A DNA stretch of 35,460 nt from an uncultured Nitrospina sp. (GTDB lineage Bacteria > Nitrospinota > Nitrospinia > Nitrospinales > VA-1), in NCBI GenBank assembly GCA_913045445.1, contig CAJWQP010000012.1, positions 1-35,460 of the forward strand, read 5' to 3'. Under the pieces are notes generated by a model. The model worked only from the letters and a program-made list of their open reading frames with translations. It was not told the origin of the DNA and did no database searches. Position numbers and translations under genes: made by a program. Shown one piece after another: positions 9,161 to 20,018 of the stretch; position 1 is the first letter of the stretch; every line of letters begins with the position of its first letter.

Positions 9161-10291
9161 CTATTGCTCGTAGGTTCTGCCACGCCATTCAGTCTTTCCG
9201 AAAAATACTATTTGCGCCATCGAATTCAGCATGATTGCCGACATCATAATCGCGCCCAGTGGAAAAAGAAACACGTTTCTCTTTCCCAGATTTAACTGCT
9301 GACACAATCCCACTCCTGTGACCAGGGTGAGCATGAGCCCGAACAATGAACCACCGATCCACATCTCTCCCGTCCCAACCCACAAATTACCTATCACCAC
9401 AAGATACGGGGTCAGAACAAAACAAAGGATCACCCCTATATAATAGAACGTTCTCATGACTGAACCTTTCATCGCCAGAAACATGTTCTTGCGCCAGCCG
9501 AGCCAAATCTCCTCCAGCGAATGATACATACGGATTGAAAACAAACTTTTCCCATCCGCGACCAACATGGAAAGTCCGTTAAGCTTCGCGTTCTTCGCAA
9601 GCATGACATCTTCCAGAACTTCCGTGCGGACACTGAGGTGCCCTCCTATGCGCTGATAAGACTCCTTTTTGAACAGGAGAAAAGCGCCGAATCCCATAGC
9701 GCTACCATGATTCGGACTATTAACTTTTCTGAACCGGGTGAGAGCGGCGATGAATCCGAAAATGACGGGCTGAACCGCCCGTTCCCAGAACGATCCAAAT
9801 ACCGCCGCCGGCATGAGCGTCAGCAAATCGAGGTCTCGGGAAATCAGAGTGTGCATGGCAGATTTCAGCGCGTACGGCTGATAGATGAGGTCGGCATCGG
9901 TGAACAACAGGTACTTGCCCCGCGATTTCTTATACGCCTGATACAACGCGTAAGGTTTTCCCATCCAGCCCGGCGCCAACTGCTCTCCGGGAATAAATAC
10001 CAGATTCGGATATTGCGCTTTCATCGAGTAAACAATTTCCGCTGTCTCATCGGTTGAGTTGTCATCGACAACGATCACCTCAAACTCCGGATAATCCTGT
10101 TTCAACAATGACTCGACGCAGGCTTTAATATCTCGTTCCTCGTTCCGGGCCGGAATACAGACTGTCAGGTAAGGATAGGACGCAGATTCTTCCGCAACTG
10201 GCTCCACCTTGACAAGGTAGACCATGTTGACAGAAAGGTAAATCACCACAAAGATAATTAGTAGCAATTGAAAGATAGTGACGAGAGTCAT
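9161..10291 (-). CDS. Family 2 glycosyltransferase (HpnB/CrtQ-like membrane GT)
   Basis: TVCIPARNEERDI, VVDDNSTDETAEI, FTDADL, EVLEDVMLAKNAK. ORF extends to 10330; MTLVTIFQ start preferred. Confidence 0.85.
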   Translation of the reverse strand: MTLVTIFQLLLIIFVVIYLSVNMVYLVKVEPVAEESASYPYLTVCIPARNEERDIKACVESLLKQDYPEFEVIVVDDNSTDETAEIVYSMKAQYPNLVFIPGEQLAPGWMGKPYALYQAYKKSRGKYLLFTDADLIYQPYALKSAMHTLISRDLDLLTLMPAAVFGSFWERAVQPVIFGFIAALTRFRKVNSPNHGSAMGFGAFLLFKKESYQRIGGHLSVRTEVLEDVMLAKNAKLNGLSMLVADGKSLFSIRMYHSLEEIWLGWRKNMFLAMKGSVMRTFYYIGVILCFVLTPYLVVIGNLWVGTGEMWIGGSLFGLMLTLVTGVGLCQQLNLGKRNVFLFPLGAIMMSAIMLNSMAQIVFFGKTEWRGRTYEQ

Positions 10292-10515
10292 AGGAGTTTC
10301 AGAATTTCCCCAACGCAGATGGAGAGGCACCTCCCCAAGAGAAGCACTTCCTCAATTGATTCAACTAATCAAGATGGTAGTTTAAGAAACAGGGACCGTC
10401 AAGAATACCTGTGAAATCTCCTCAATCAATAAGCCTGTAAAATCGCCGGAAAAAGGTTATAAAACTGGGTTTATGTGTTATGATAAATCATTGATAAATA
10501 AAACATTACTAAACC

Positions 10516-11004
10516 ATGCGCGTTTACTTCCCAATTTTTTGCAAAATAACCAGCGGAACCCTCCTGACTCTTACCTGTGTCCTTGCGCTCGCCGGACTTC
10601 TCTTGCATGGAACAATGGCAGAAGCACTGTGCATAAAAGATAAAAAAGCGAACCTACGCCAGGGTCCGGGCAAACATTACGAAAAGTTGTGGACCGTTTT
10701 TAAATACATGCCATTTAAAAAACTGAAACGAAAAGGCGATTGGCTCAGAGTGCAGGATCTGGACGGCGATATTTACTGGGTGTATAGAAAACTCACTACA
10801 GAAAAATATAGGTGCGCAGTTATTAAAAACAATAAAACCAATATGCGTCAGGGCCCCGGCACCAAATTCCCCGAAGTCTCGTGGAGCCCCATCGACAAAT
10901 ACTTTTCAATGAAAGTATTGAAAATAAAGAACTCATGGGTCCACGTTGAAGACAACACCGGTGACAAAGCCTGGGTCTACCGTCCGCTGGTCTGGGTTCA
11001 ATAG
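10516..11004 (+). CDS. Secreted protein with two bacterial SH3-like domains
   Basis: N-terminal signal/TM segment, then two copies of K.N.RQGPG......W..V.D..GD..WVYR.L. Confidence 0.85.
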   Translation: MRVYFPIFCKITSGTLLTLTCVLALAGLLLHGTMAEALCIKDKKANLRQGPGKHYEKLWTVFKYMPFKKLKRKGDWLRVQDLDGDIYWVYRKLTTEKYRCAVIKNNKTNMRQGPGTKFPEVSWSPIDKYFSMKVLKIKNSWVHVEDNTGDKAWVYRPLVWVQ

Positions 11005-11082
11005 CCACCCCTCAAATAGCATAAATTCATACATAAAAAATAATAATTGGTATCAAACTTTGAATAATACAGGAGACTTCTC

Positions 11083-12594
11083 ATGTCCGCGTCAACAACT
11101 CCAGAACCTGCCAAAGAAGTTCGTGACTTTCTAAACCAACCCCAAAAAATGCTGATCAATGGAAAACGCGTTGACGCGGCAAGTGGTGAAACCTTCGAAG
11201 TTTATGATCCCTCTACTAACTCGGTTCTAACCCGTGTGCCCAAGGGAGGCAGTGAGGATATTGACCGGGCGGTGCAAGCGGCCCGAACCGCATTTGAATC
11301 GGGTCCATGGTGCAAACTCACCGTATCAGAGCGAGGCAAAATGTTGTGGAAGCTGGCCGACCTCATCGAACAGCATGGAGAAAAATTTGCCCAACTGGAA
11401 ACTCTGGATAATGGCAAGCCATTGGCAATCGCCAGAGCCGCCGATGTACCACTTACGGTAGACCATTTCAGATATTACGCCGGACTCGCCACCAAGATTC
11501 ACGGCGAGACATTGGACATCAGCGTCCCTTATGCTCCCGGCGCGTCCTTTTTTGATTTCACCCTGCGAGAACCTATGGGAGTGGTAGGACAAATCATCCC
11601 ATGGAACTTTCCTTTGCTCATGGCAACCTGGAAACTTGGCGTGGCGTTGGCGGCAGGGAATTGTGTCGTACTCAAACCTGCCGAGCAAACGCCTCTTTCG
11701 GTTCTGCGGTTGGCGGACCTTTTTGCCGAAGCAGGGTTTCCTGATGGAGTGGTCAATATTGTAAGCGGATTCCCCGATACCGGGGCGGCCCTTTCCGCTC
11801 ACGCGGATGTGGACAAGGTGGCGTTTACCGGAAGCACGGAAGTCGGACACGAAATCGTAAAAGCATCGGCAGGAAATTTGAAACGGGTGTCTCTGGAACT
11901 GGGAGGGAAATCTCCAACCATCGTTTTCCCCGATGCAGACATCGATATCGCGGCCGCAGGAGTTGCGGGAGCCATCTTCTTTAATCACGGTCAATGTTGT
12001 GCCGCCGGGTCGCGTCTATTGGTCCACAAAAATATTTACGAAGAGCTCATTGACCGCGTTTCCGAACAGGCAAAGAATATAAAAGTTGGACCCGGCATGA
12101 GCCCGGAAACGGAGATGGGTCCTCTGGTTTCCATCGAACAGCAGGAACGTGTTCTCAATTTCATCCGCTCAGGCGAGAGCGATGGCGCGCGGATAATCAC
12201 TGGCGGAAACACTCCCGGAGGCGATATGGAATCCGGTTGCTATGTCAACCCAACGGTATTTGAAAAAGTACAGCCTGACATGAAAATTGTTCGGGAAGAA
12301 ATATTTGGTCCGGTCCTGGTCGCGGCCCCTTTCGATGATGTCGAAGAAATCATAGCCCGGGGCAACGACACCCCTTATGGTCTGGCGGCCAGTGTGTGGA
12401 CCAGGGATATCAACAAAGCCCACAAAGTGGCACGTGGATTAAAAGCAGGAACAGTATGGGTCAACTGCCATAATATTTTTGATGCCAACGCCCCGTTCGG
12501 TGGATATAAAATGAGCGGCTACGGTCGCGACATGAGCATTCACGCCCTGGAAAATTATACCCAGGTCAAAAACGTGATCGTGCAAATTCATTAA
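11083..12594 (+). CDS. NAD(P)-dependent aldehyde dehydrogenase
   Basis: PWNFPLLMATWKLGVALAAGN, FTGSTEVG, LELGGKSP, GQCCAAGSR, EEIFGPV. Confidence 0.95.
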   Translation: MSASTTPEPAKEVRDFLNQPQKMLINGKRVDAASGETFEVYDPSTNSVLTRVPKGGSEDIDRAVQAARTAFESGPWCKLTVSERGKMLWKLADLIEQHGEKFAQLETLDNGKPLAIARAADVPLTVDHFRYYAGLATKIHGETLDISVPYAPGASFFDFTLREPMGVVGQIIPWNFPLLMATWKLGVALAAGNCVVLKPAEQTPLSVLRLADLFAEAGFPDGVVNIVSGFPDTGAALSAHADVDKVAFTGSTEVGHEIVKASAGNLKRVSLELGGKSPTIVFPDADIDIAAAGVAGAIFFNHGQCCAAGSRLLVHKNIYEELIDRVSEQAKNIKVGPGMSPETEMGPLVSIEQQERVLNFIRSGESDGARIITGGNTPGGDMESGCYVNPTVFEKVQPDMKIVREEIFGPVLVAAPFDDVEEIIARGNDTPYGLAASVWTRDINKAHKVARGLKAGTVWVNCHNIFDANAPFGGYKMSGYGRDMSIHALENYTQVKNVIVQIH

Positions 12595-12603
12595 CTATGA
12601 AAC

Positions 12604-14034
12604 CTACACCTCTTGCGGATTTGAGATATTCGTTTTAGGGAGGCTGACTTTGAACTTGGTTCCTTCTCCCAGCTTGCTTTCTATATCTATGCTTCCTTTA
12701 TGAGCGTCCACAATAAATTTGCAGATACTGAGTCCTAGTCCAGTCCCACCCACTTTCCGTGATCGTGCTTTATCGACCCGATAGAATCGGTTGAAAATAA
12801 GCGGCAGGTCATCCTCGGAAATACCAATGCCGTTATCCTGAACGGTCAGAAGCACAGCCTCCTCTTTTTCATGCAAAAATATTTTTACCTCGCCACCCGA
12901 CTGGGTGTACTTGATTCCGTTTTGCACCACATTCCATATCATCTGCCGCAGACGAACAGGGTCGCCGTTGATCTCCACCCGCTCAAGATAGGCGATGATC
13001 ACCTGAATATTCTTTTCCGATGCAATAATTTCCGCGTGTTTACATATTTCCTCTATGAGAAGGCTGAGGTCTACCGATTTAAAATCCAGGACCATCTGAT
13101 TTTCGTCAGACTTTGAAAGTAGGAACAAATCTTCAAGCACTTTCGACATGTACTGGATTTCCTCAAGGTTGCTGGAAATCACATCCTGATATTCTTCCGG
13201 GTTTCTCTCTTTTCCCAGGATGAGTTCGCTCTGTCCTTTCAAAACAGTCAAAGGCGTGCGAAGTTCATGTGAAGCATCACTACTGAACTGGCGCATCTGC
13301 GAGAAAGAACTTTCCAGGCGATCCATCATCGTGTTGAAAGTGAGCGCCAATTGTCCAATCTCATCCTTGGCCTCGGGAACAGGAATACGTTTACTGAGGT
13401 CCGCTCCCGAACCGATATCTTTCGCCGTCTGCGTGATATTCGACACAGGCTTGAGCGCGCGCTTGGCCATGAAGCGCCCGACCAGCGCGGTCAGAACAAG
13501 AACGGCGGGAACGGTTGTCCATAGAAAAATCTGAAGGTTTTTCAGAGTGTCCATCACCGCCTTGAGCGAGGTTCCCACCTGGATCAGGTGAACGAGTTTC
13601 TTCTTATCCAAAACCGGCATGGTAATAACGCGGATGGGGTGCTTGTCGGCAATGGTAAACGTTTCGTAAGAAGCCGAGCCGTCCAATGCCCTTGTGTAGG
13701 CAGATTGAGTGAGGGGGAATTGTGACGCGTCGAAATTTTTAGAAAGCGAATCGATATTCCCTGATCCATCATAAATTTTATAAAACTTGTTCAGGTTGCC
13801 AACCCCCATAAACTGATCAAAAAACAGGTCAAGGCCAGGAAACGGCGTCTGGTTGAAACTCACCTGAGTTGAGCGGGCGACAACACGTGCCGACACAGTG
13901 AGCGAATTGTCTACGCTTTCGTATAATCGTTTAGAGAGGAAGAAATGCAGAAAAATGCTGAACAGCACCAGAACGATTCCCAGAAGAAGAACGTACCATG
14001 CTGTTAGTTTTGAACGAATAGAGGTGAATGGCAT
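12604..14034 (-). CDS. HAMP-domain sensor histidine kinase
   Basis: Two TM segments, HAMP region, FSSDASHELRTPLTVLKG H-box, NGIKYTQSGG, DNGIGISEDDLP, GGTGLGLSI. Confidence 0.95.
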   Translation of the reverse strand: MPFTSIRSKLTAWYVLLLGIVLVLFSIFLHFFLSKRLYESVDNSLTVSARVVARSTQVSFNQTPFPGLDLFFDQFMGVGNLNKFYKIYDGSGNIDSLSKNFDASQFPLTQSAYTRALDGSASYETFTIADKHPIRVITMPVLDKKKLVHLIQVGTSLKAVMDTLKNLQIFLWTTVPAVLVLTALVGRFMAKRALKPVSNITQTAKDIGSGADLSKRIPVPEAKDEIGQLALTFNTMMDRLESSFSQMRQFSSDASHELRTPLTVLKGQSELILGKERNPEEYQDVISSNLEEIQYMSKVLEDLFLLSKSDENQMVLDFKSVDLSLLIEEICKHAEIIASEKNIQVIIAYLERVEINGDPVRLRQMIWNVVQNGIKYTQSGGEVKIFLHEKEEAVLLTVQDNGIGISEDDLPLIFNRFYRVDKARSRKVGGTGLGLSICKFIVDAHKGSIDIESKLGEGTKFKVSLPKTNISNPQEV

Positions 14035-14035
14035 C

Positions 14036-14704
14036 TCATTCTTTCATGATGTATCCCACGCCTCGCAAGGTATGCAGTAATTTATTCTCTCGGCCCTTAT
14101 CGATTTTCTTGCGCAGGTGATTGACGTAGACATCTATGACGTTCGTGAACGTGTCGAAATTATAGTCCCACACATGCTCGGCGATCATGGTCCGGGTCAA
14201 CACCTTACCCTGATTACGCATGAAATACTCAAGGAGACTGTATTCCTTTCCGGTAAGTTCAATTTCATCTCCTCCCCGGTTAACCTTGTGGCTCACCAGG
14301 TCAAGAGTGAGATCGGCAATTTGGAGAATGGTCTTGACTTCCGCTTTGCCACGACGCAACAGCACCCGCACACGCGCCAGCAATTCAGAGAAAGCAAACG
14401 GCTTGGTCAGATAATCGTCTGCCCCCTTATTGAGTCCAGTCACCCTGTCATCGACAGCGTCCTTGGCGGTCAAAAGAAGGATGGGCACATCTTTACCCTG
14501 GGCACGCAACTGAGAAAGGATTTCCAAGCCATCAACCTTGGGAAGCATCAGATCAAGAATAATCAGGTCGTAGTTCCCTTCTGTTCCCAGATGCAAGCCT
14601 TCTTCACCGTCATAAGCCACATCGACGGCATACGTCTCTTCTTCCAATCCTTTCTTGATGAACCCGGCTACTTTTTTTTCATCTTCAACAATCAAGATCC
14701 GCAT
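14036..14704 (-). CDS. OmpR/PhoB-family response regulator
   Basis: MRILIVEDEKKVAG, LDLMLPKVDG, LLTAKD, KPFAFSELLARVR, winged-helix C-terminus. Confidence 0.96.
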   Translation of the reverse strand: MRILIVEDEKKVAGFIKKGLEEETYAVDVAYDGEEGLHLGTEGNYDLIILDLMLPKVDGLEILSQLRAQGKDVPILLLTAKDAVDDRVTGLNKGADDYLTKPFAFSELLARVRVLLRRGKAEVKTILQIADLTLDLVSHKVNRGGDEIELTGKEYSLLEYFMRNQGKVLTRTMIAEHVWDYNFDTFTNVIDVYVNHLRKKIDKGRENKLLHTLRGVGYIMKE

Positions 14705-14911
14705 TTACGCATCCCATTTATTTTGCTTTTTATGGAGTTCAACTTCCTCATTGAGCATCTTCATATGCTTCTCGCAATCCTTGAGGATGGCCGAATACAT
14801 TGCCCGGCAACTATCGTCATTGGCATCAACCATCGCCTGCCGACAGATACCTGCGGCCTCCGAGGCCGCTGAAATTGCCTTCATTAAATTTTCGTTGAAT
14901 TTTTTTGACAT
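14705..14911 (-). CDS. Small 68-aa helical protein with three cysteines, upstream of the TCS
   Basis: Stop codon directly abuts the response regulator ATG (TAA|ATG). Coding-like composition, no competing ORF. Confidence 0.7.
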   Translation of the reverse strand: MSKKFNENLMKAISAASEAAGICRQAMVDANDDSCRAMYSAILKDCEKHMKMLNEEVELHKKQNKWDA

Positions 14912-14982
14912 ACCTGAAAGGTACTCCCGATTTACAAGTTTCGCTTATTTTACCATCAAATTACCGTTGGCAAGAGATTATC

Positions 14983-15258
14983 TCAAAAGTTGTCTTCGCC
15001 CTCGGATGAATCTTTCTTGTCTCCCACGATATCAGGAAACAGCCAGTGCACCATTACTATCCCCAAAGCAACCCCCATTAGAGGAAGCGCGTTTACCATT
15101 TCCGCGACAAAGCGACCAAACATTCCATAGTCACGAACCAGATTAGAAATGAGTCGGTTCCCCGACTGCTCCAGCATATAGAAAATCAGATTGATGGTGG
15201 TCCCGCAGATACCCCCTATAAACCCACCAAACCCGTAATAAACCCATTTCATATTCAT
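14983..15258 (-). CDS. Small membrane protein (91 aa)
   Basis: Two hydrophobic segments (VYYGFGGFIGGICGTTINLIFYML and ALPLMGVALGIVMVHWLF) and an acidic tail. Confidence 0.6.
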   Translation of the reverse strand: MNMKWVYYGFGGFIGGICGTTINLIFYMLEQSGNRLISNLVRDYGMFGRFVAEMVNALPLMGVALGIVMVHWLFPDIVGDKKDSSEGEDNF

Positions 15259-15411
15259 AAATATTCAAGCTTTCCCATCTCTGAACTGATTCGTCTGGCA
15301 TTCATGACACAGGTTGGATTATCATGGGCCAATTGAATCCAAAACTATCTGTGGAACCACCTTATCATTATAACCATCGGCGCAACCCATATCAATTATT
15401 CAGGAGGCCGC

Positions 15412-16152
15412 ATGAGACTCGAAGGCAAATCAGTGATTATCACAGGAGGCGGATCAGGCATCGGCCGGGCCTGCACCCAATTATTCTGCGATGAAGGAGC
15501 GCAGGTCGCTATCACAGGAAGAAGGCAGGATCGACTGGAATCGACCGCAAAAGAAGTTGGCGGCCAAATCCTGACGGTCGCGGGAGACCTAACAAAAAAT
15601 GACGATCTTGACAGACTCGTTGCCGAAACTCTGAACGCGTTTGGGAAGATAGACATCGTAGTGAACAACAGCGGATTGTTCGCAGGTTCCCCTATCCATG
15701 AAACAAAAGATGAGGCTTGGGACAGTATCATGGATGTTAATATGAGAGCCGTTTTCCAATTGACCAAGAGAGTGCTTCCTCACATGATAGAGCGCAAAAG
15801 CGGCAACTTCGTTCACATATCATCTATTCTGGGGCTGATCGCAGTACCCGGTGTTGCGGCATACAATGTTTCCAAAGGAGCCTTGATTCAGTTCAACCGT
15901 TCCATTGCCATGGAGTATGGTCCTGCCGGGATCAGGTCCAACGCGGTTTGTCCGGGCCTTGTAAAAACGGAAATGACCGAAGACCTGATGAACGATGAAG
16001 AGTTGATGAAGGAATGGAGCAAAGATTATCCCATTGGGCGATTCGGCATCCCCAAAGATATTGCCAATGCCTGTCTCTATCTGGCGTCGGATGAATCGTC
16101 TTTCGTCACCGGAGTTGCCCTACCCGTGGATGGCGGCTTCACCGCTCATTAG
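15412..16152 (+). CDS. Short-chain dehydrogenase/reductase (SDR) family oxidoreductase
   Basis: ITGGGSGIGRA, NNSG, YNVSKGA, PVDGGFTAH. CAGGAGG RBS upstream. Confidence 0.93.
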   Translation: MRLEGKSVIITGGGSGIGRACTQLFCDEGAQVAITGRRQDRLESTAKEVGGQILTVAGDLTKNDDLDRLVAETLNAFGKIDIVVNNSGLFAGSPIHETKDEAWDSIMDVNMRAVFQLTKRVLPHMIERKSGNFVHISSILGLIAVPGVAAYNVSKGALIQFNRSIAMEYGPAGIRSNAVCPGLVKTEMTEDLMNDEELMKEWSKDYPIGRFGIPKDIANACLYLASDESSFVTGVALPVDGGFTAH

Positions 16153-16293
16153 AAACCTTGTCACTGGTGCCGAGCACGAGCATAAGGGTAGGTTTTAAAA
16201 GATTTCTGAAGGGTGCAACCCTCTTGCGAGAATTCCGACATATGCAAAGGTCCAGGCTAGTAGGAGGGGCTGCTCGGCGCAGGGCCAAAATAG

Positions 16294-16322
16294 TTGACGG
16301 AACCGGAGCCGGATATTACAAT
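16294..16322 (+). promoter_or_regulatory. Candidate promoter TTGACG-N17-TACAAT upstream of gatB
   Basis: Near-consensus hexamers with 17-bp spacing. Confidence 0.5.
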
Positions 16323-16415
16323 TGAATCCGTCATAACCATACAATCCATTGATATTCGAAATCTTATGGATTCGCGTGTCATCTTTTCCTGAACCAACTC
16401 CATCAGGTCATAGAA

Positions 16416-17852
16416 ATGAAATATGAAGTGGTCATTGGGCTTGAAGTCCACGCCCAGTTAAAGACCCAGTCAAAAATATTCTGTTCCTGTTCCACCGAGT
16501 TCGGCAAGCCCGCGAACGAAAACACCTGCCCTGTTTGCCTGGGTATGCCGGGAGTCCTGCCTGTTCTCAATAAAACGGCACTTCAACTTGCAATGCAGGC
16601 CTGCCTGGCAACTCATTGCAGTATCGCTCCCATGAACCGATTCGATCGGAAGAATTATTTCTACCCCGATCTGCCAAAGGGTTATCAGGTTTCACAATTC
16701 GCACTTCCACTTGGATTGAATGGGTATATAAACATTCAGATGAATGGAACCAGAAAAAAGATCGGCCTCACTCGTATTCACATGGAAGAAGACGCGGGAA
16801 AACTGATCCATGGCGAGAACCTGGGGAGTCCGGGCAAAAGTTATGTCGATTTCAACCGAACAGGAATCCCGCTGGTGGAAATAGTCAGCGAACCCGACCT
16901 GAGATCGGCCGAAGAAGCCCGTGAATACCTGACTCAGTTGAAGGCGATCCTTGATTACGCAGAGGTGAGTGACTGCAACATGGAGGAAGGAAGTCTCCGT
17001 TGCGATGCGAATGTTTCATTGCGCCCAGTGGGTCAGGAGGAATTTGGAACACGCACGGAAATCAAAAACCTGAACTCGTTCCGGTTTGTGCAAAAAGCCA
17101 TTGAATACGAAGTCGAGCGCCAGACACAAGTTCTGGAGCAAGGCGATGCAGTGGTTCAGGAAACCCGATTATATGACTCCAATAAAGGTGTCACATTCAC
17201 CATGCGCAGTAAAGAAGAGGCGCATGACTACCGCTATTTCCCAGAGCCTGACCTGGTTCCTGTGGTCATTGGTGACGAATGGATTCAGGAAACGCAAGAC
17301 AAACTGCCGGAACTGCCCGAACAAAAAAGGGAACGGTTTACTCAGGACTATGAGATTCCTGAATACGATGCCGGTGTCCTGACAACATCACGCGCTATGG
17401 CAGATTATTACGAGAAGTCTGTTTCCCTTTACCCAAAACCCAAGATCGTCAGCAACTGGATCATGGGAGAGCTTCTCAAGGAACTGAAAAACGATGAGCG
17501 GGAAATTGGTGAATGCTCGGTAAAACCGGAAGATTTAACCGATCTGTTAAAATTAATCGATGAAGGCACGATAAATGCCAAAATGGCTAAAACCGTATTT
17601 GAGGATATGTACCATAGCGGGAAACCTGCCAGGGACATCGTCAAAGAAAAAGGATTGACGCAAATAACAGATTCATCGGCTATCGAAAGCATGGTTGACC
17701 AAATCCTGCAAATCAACGCCGATCAGGTAGAACAATATAAAAATGGAAAAGAAAAAGTTTTTGGATTCCTGGTAGGCCAAATCATGAAAGAAAGCAAAGG
17801 CCAGGCTAATCCCGCTCTGGTCAATAAATTGCTTAAAGAAAGGATCGGCTGA
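16416..17852 (+). CDS. gatB: Asp-tRNA(Asn)/Glu-tRNA(Gln) amidotransferase subunit B
   Basis: [91 protein letters not shown]. Confidence 0.98.
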   Translation: MKYEVVIGLEVHAQLKTQSKIFCSCSTEFGKPANENTCPVCLGMPGVLPVLNKTALQLAMQACLATHCSIAPMNRFDRKNYFYPDLPKGYQVSQFALPLGLNGYINIQMNGTRKKIGLTRIHMEEDAGKLIHGENLGSPGKSYVDFNRTGIPLVEIVSEPDLRSAEEAREYLTQLKAILDYAEVSDCNMEEGSLRCDANVSLRPVGQEEFGTRTEIKNLNSFRFVQKAIEYEVERQTQVLEQGDAVVQETRLYDSNKGVTFTMRSKEEAHDYRYFPEPDLVPVVIGDEWIQETQDKLPELPEQKRERFTQDYEIPEYDAGVLTTSRAMADYYEKSVSLYPKPKIVSNWIMGELLKELKNDEREIGECSVKPEDLTDLLKLIDEGTINAKMAKTVFEDMYHSGKPARDIVKEKGLTQITDSSAIESMVDQILQINADQVEQYKNGKEKVFGFLVGQIMKESKGQANPALVNKLLKERIG

Positions 17853-17857
17853 ATCCG

Positions 17858-18382
17858 ATGAACCTCGTAATCTCAAAAATCAGCTGTCGCCTGATGATGC
17901 TTTCGGCTCTGGTACTGCTTTTCGCCCCGCAGGTAAATGCCGATGCGACCTTTTCAACGGACAAAAGGTTCAAGGACAATGGAGACATGACCATCACTGA
18001 CACAAAAACCGGCCTCATGTGGATGAAAGAGGATTCGTATCTCAAAGATAGCCATTGGATCAACTGGTTTGAATCCATCAAATATGTCAACAAAATGAAT
18101 GAAGAAGGATTCGCCGATCACTACGACTGGCGTGCACCAACAGTTAAAGAACTGACCACACTTTATGAAGCAGACAAAACGAACAGCAGGGTCTTGGGAA
18201 AAGGTATGGTTATTCACATGGACCCTATTTTCGCCAAAGAAGGAACTGCTTCCTTATGGTCGGTTGAAGAAAACGGGAACTATAATGCGTTTGGGGTCGT
18301 GCTGAATAACGGCAAGCGATTTAACAGTCCAAAAAAGACCAAATTTCGTAAAGCCGTTCGTGCCGTCCGCCATTTGAATTAA
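17858..18382 (+). CDS. Secreted DUF1566 (Lcl_C) domain protein
   Basis: Signal peptide, then RFKDNGDMTITDTKTGLMWMKE..., DWRAPTVKELTTL, SLWSVEE, KAVRAVR. Confidence 0.85.
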   Translation: MNLVISKISCRLMMLSALVLLFAPQVNADATFSTDKRFKDNGDMTITDTKTGLMWMKEDSYLKDSHWINWFESIKYVNKMNEEGFADHYDWRAPTVKELTTLYEADKTNSRVLGKGMVIHMDPIFAKEGTASLWSVEENGNYNAFGVVLNNGKRFNSPKKTKFRKAVRAVRHLN

Positions 18383-18401
18383 CCATCGTCCAGAGGTTCT
18401 A

Positions 18402-20018
18402 ATGAAAAGAGTTTCAATTACCATTCTACTGGCACTGTTGATGAGTGCCACAATTCCATTCCCGGCGCAGGCCACCTTTCCCGACAAGAGTGTTGTGTTC
18501 TGGGATCTCGGCCAATCTGATGAGAAAAAAGATAAAGAATTAATGAAAGCCTATGACCTCGCGACACAGAAGGAATACGAACAGGCTCTTGAGATTATAG
18601 AAAAAAAAATACAGGCATCACCGAGGCAGGCAACACTGCATGTAATGAAAGGCCTGATATTTAATGAAATGCGCAAGTACCTGCCGGCCATCAAGTCGCT
18701 GAACGAAAGCCAGATGATGGAAGCACGCCACCCCGGAGTACATTATGGATTCTGCGAAGTGTATCGAAACCTGGGAATGTCCAAACTTTCGCTACAGGCT
18801 TGCAGAGTCGCGGAAGAAATTCACATCCATTTACCCGAAGCGCATTACGAGTACGCACAAATCCTGAAAGCAACCGGGGACATGAAATATGCCAACAAAG
18901 CCCTGGCCACAGCCGCTGAGCTGGACCCAGACAACGCACAATATCATCATGAAAGGGGAATGAACTTCTATTACCTGAACCAATATGATGACGCGGAAAA
19001 ATCATTTCAGAAAGCGCTGGAAATTGACCCGACCGATGTAGACTCCGGCTATCAACTGGCATACATATACGCCGCCCGCAAAAAAGCAGACCCCGCAAAA
19101 AAGCAAATCGAAAAAGTTCTGAAAATCCGCAAAGAACACCCAAAACTACAGTCCGCCAAAATATTACTGGAATATGTAGAAAATAATGCGCTGGACAAAC
19201 TGCCGCTGGAAATCGTTCCCTATAAGTATCATGTGGGCCGATCAAAATCACTTTACAAGTCAGGTCAATATGGACTTGCTCTGATAGAAATAGAAACTGC
19301 GGCCAGAATAAAACCGAACGACATCAAGGTCAAAGAAATACTGGTCGGTCTGACGGGATTCCTTCTACGCGTTGACAAAACTGAAAAGGTGATAAAGGAA
19401 ATGATTTCCCTGGCGGGAGAAAAATCAGTCATCGCGGCCAAAGGGTATCAGGAACTGGGTGACATTGAGATTGTTCGAGGTAACCTGACCCAGGCGCGTT
19501 CTTTTTATGAAAAAGCATTAAAGCTTTCCGACCCAAATGGAATAGCACGGCAAACACTTGACGAGTTACCAGAAAAAGTCGAGTTAAATACCCGTCCGCT
19601 TCCAAAGACAGAGTTTTTCATTGAACCCAGTGAAGCTTTAAACCGCAAAGGAGAAATATTTGCTCAGTACAAAATGCATAAACGGGCAATCTCTATGTAC
19701 AGTCTGGCATTGAGAATCAACCCACATCACTTGCCCAGCATGCTCAATACGGCGACCACCTACTACAACAGCGCTAACTATGGTAAAGCCATTTCCATTC
19801 TCGAACGCCTTCTAATATCACATCCCCAGCATGAAAACATCTTGTCGCATCACATCCTTCTGGCACAGGCTTATGTCAAAAGTGGTAATCGAGGAAAAGG
19901 TCTTAAAAACATAGCTATCGCCATCAAGCTCAACCCTGCTGTCAAAAAACTCATAAGAGCGAATCCGGAGTTTGAGCCATTAAAAGATATTGATGAGTTT
20001 CAAGATTTGACCAAATAG
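18402..20018 (+). CDS. Secreted/periplasmic tetratricopeptide-repeat protein
   Basis: Signal peptide, then multiple TPR units (e.g. NQYDDAEKSFQKALEIDPTD, GNLTQARSFYEKALKLSDP, HKRAISMYSLALRINPHH). Confidence 0.9.
   Translation: MKRVSITILLALLMSATIPFPAQATFPDKSVVFWDLGQSDEKKDKELMKAYDLATQKEYEQALEIIEKKIQASPRQATLHVMKGLIFNEMRKYLPAIKSLNESQMMEARHPGVHYGFCEVYRNLGMSKLSLQACRVAEEIHIHLPEAHYEYAQILKATGDMKYANKALATAAELDPDNAQYHHERGMNFYYLNQYDDAEKSFQKALEIDPTDVDSGYQLAYIYAARKKADPAKKQIEKVLKIRKEHPKLQSAKILLEYVENNALDKLPLEIVPYKYHVGRSKSLYKSGQYGLALIEIETAARIKPNDIKVKEILVGLTGFLLRVDKTEKVIKEMISLAGEKSVIAAKGYQELGDIEIVRGNLTQARSFYEKALKLSDPNGIARQTLDELPEKVELNTRPLPKTEFFIEPSEALNRKGEIFAQYKMHKRAISMYSLALRINPHHLPSMLNTATTYYNSANYGKAISILERLLISHPQHENILSHHILLAQAYVKSGNRGKGLKNIAIAIKLNPAVKKLIRANPEFEPLKDIDEFQDLTK

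Noticed and set aside
16257-16451. 64-aa minus-strand ORF upstream of gatB
   Set aside because: Overlaps the gatB start and its candidate promoter; no RBS or family support.
18691-19251. 186-aa minus-strand ORF opposite the TPR gene
   Set aside because: Antisense to a strongly supported TPR protein.
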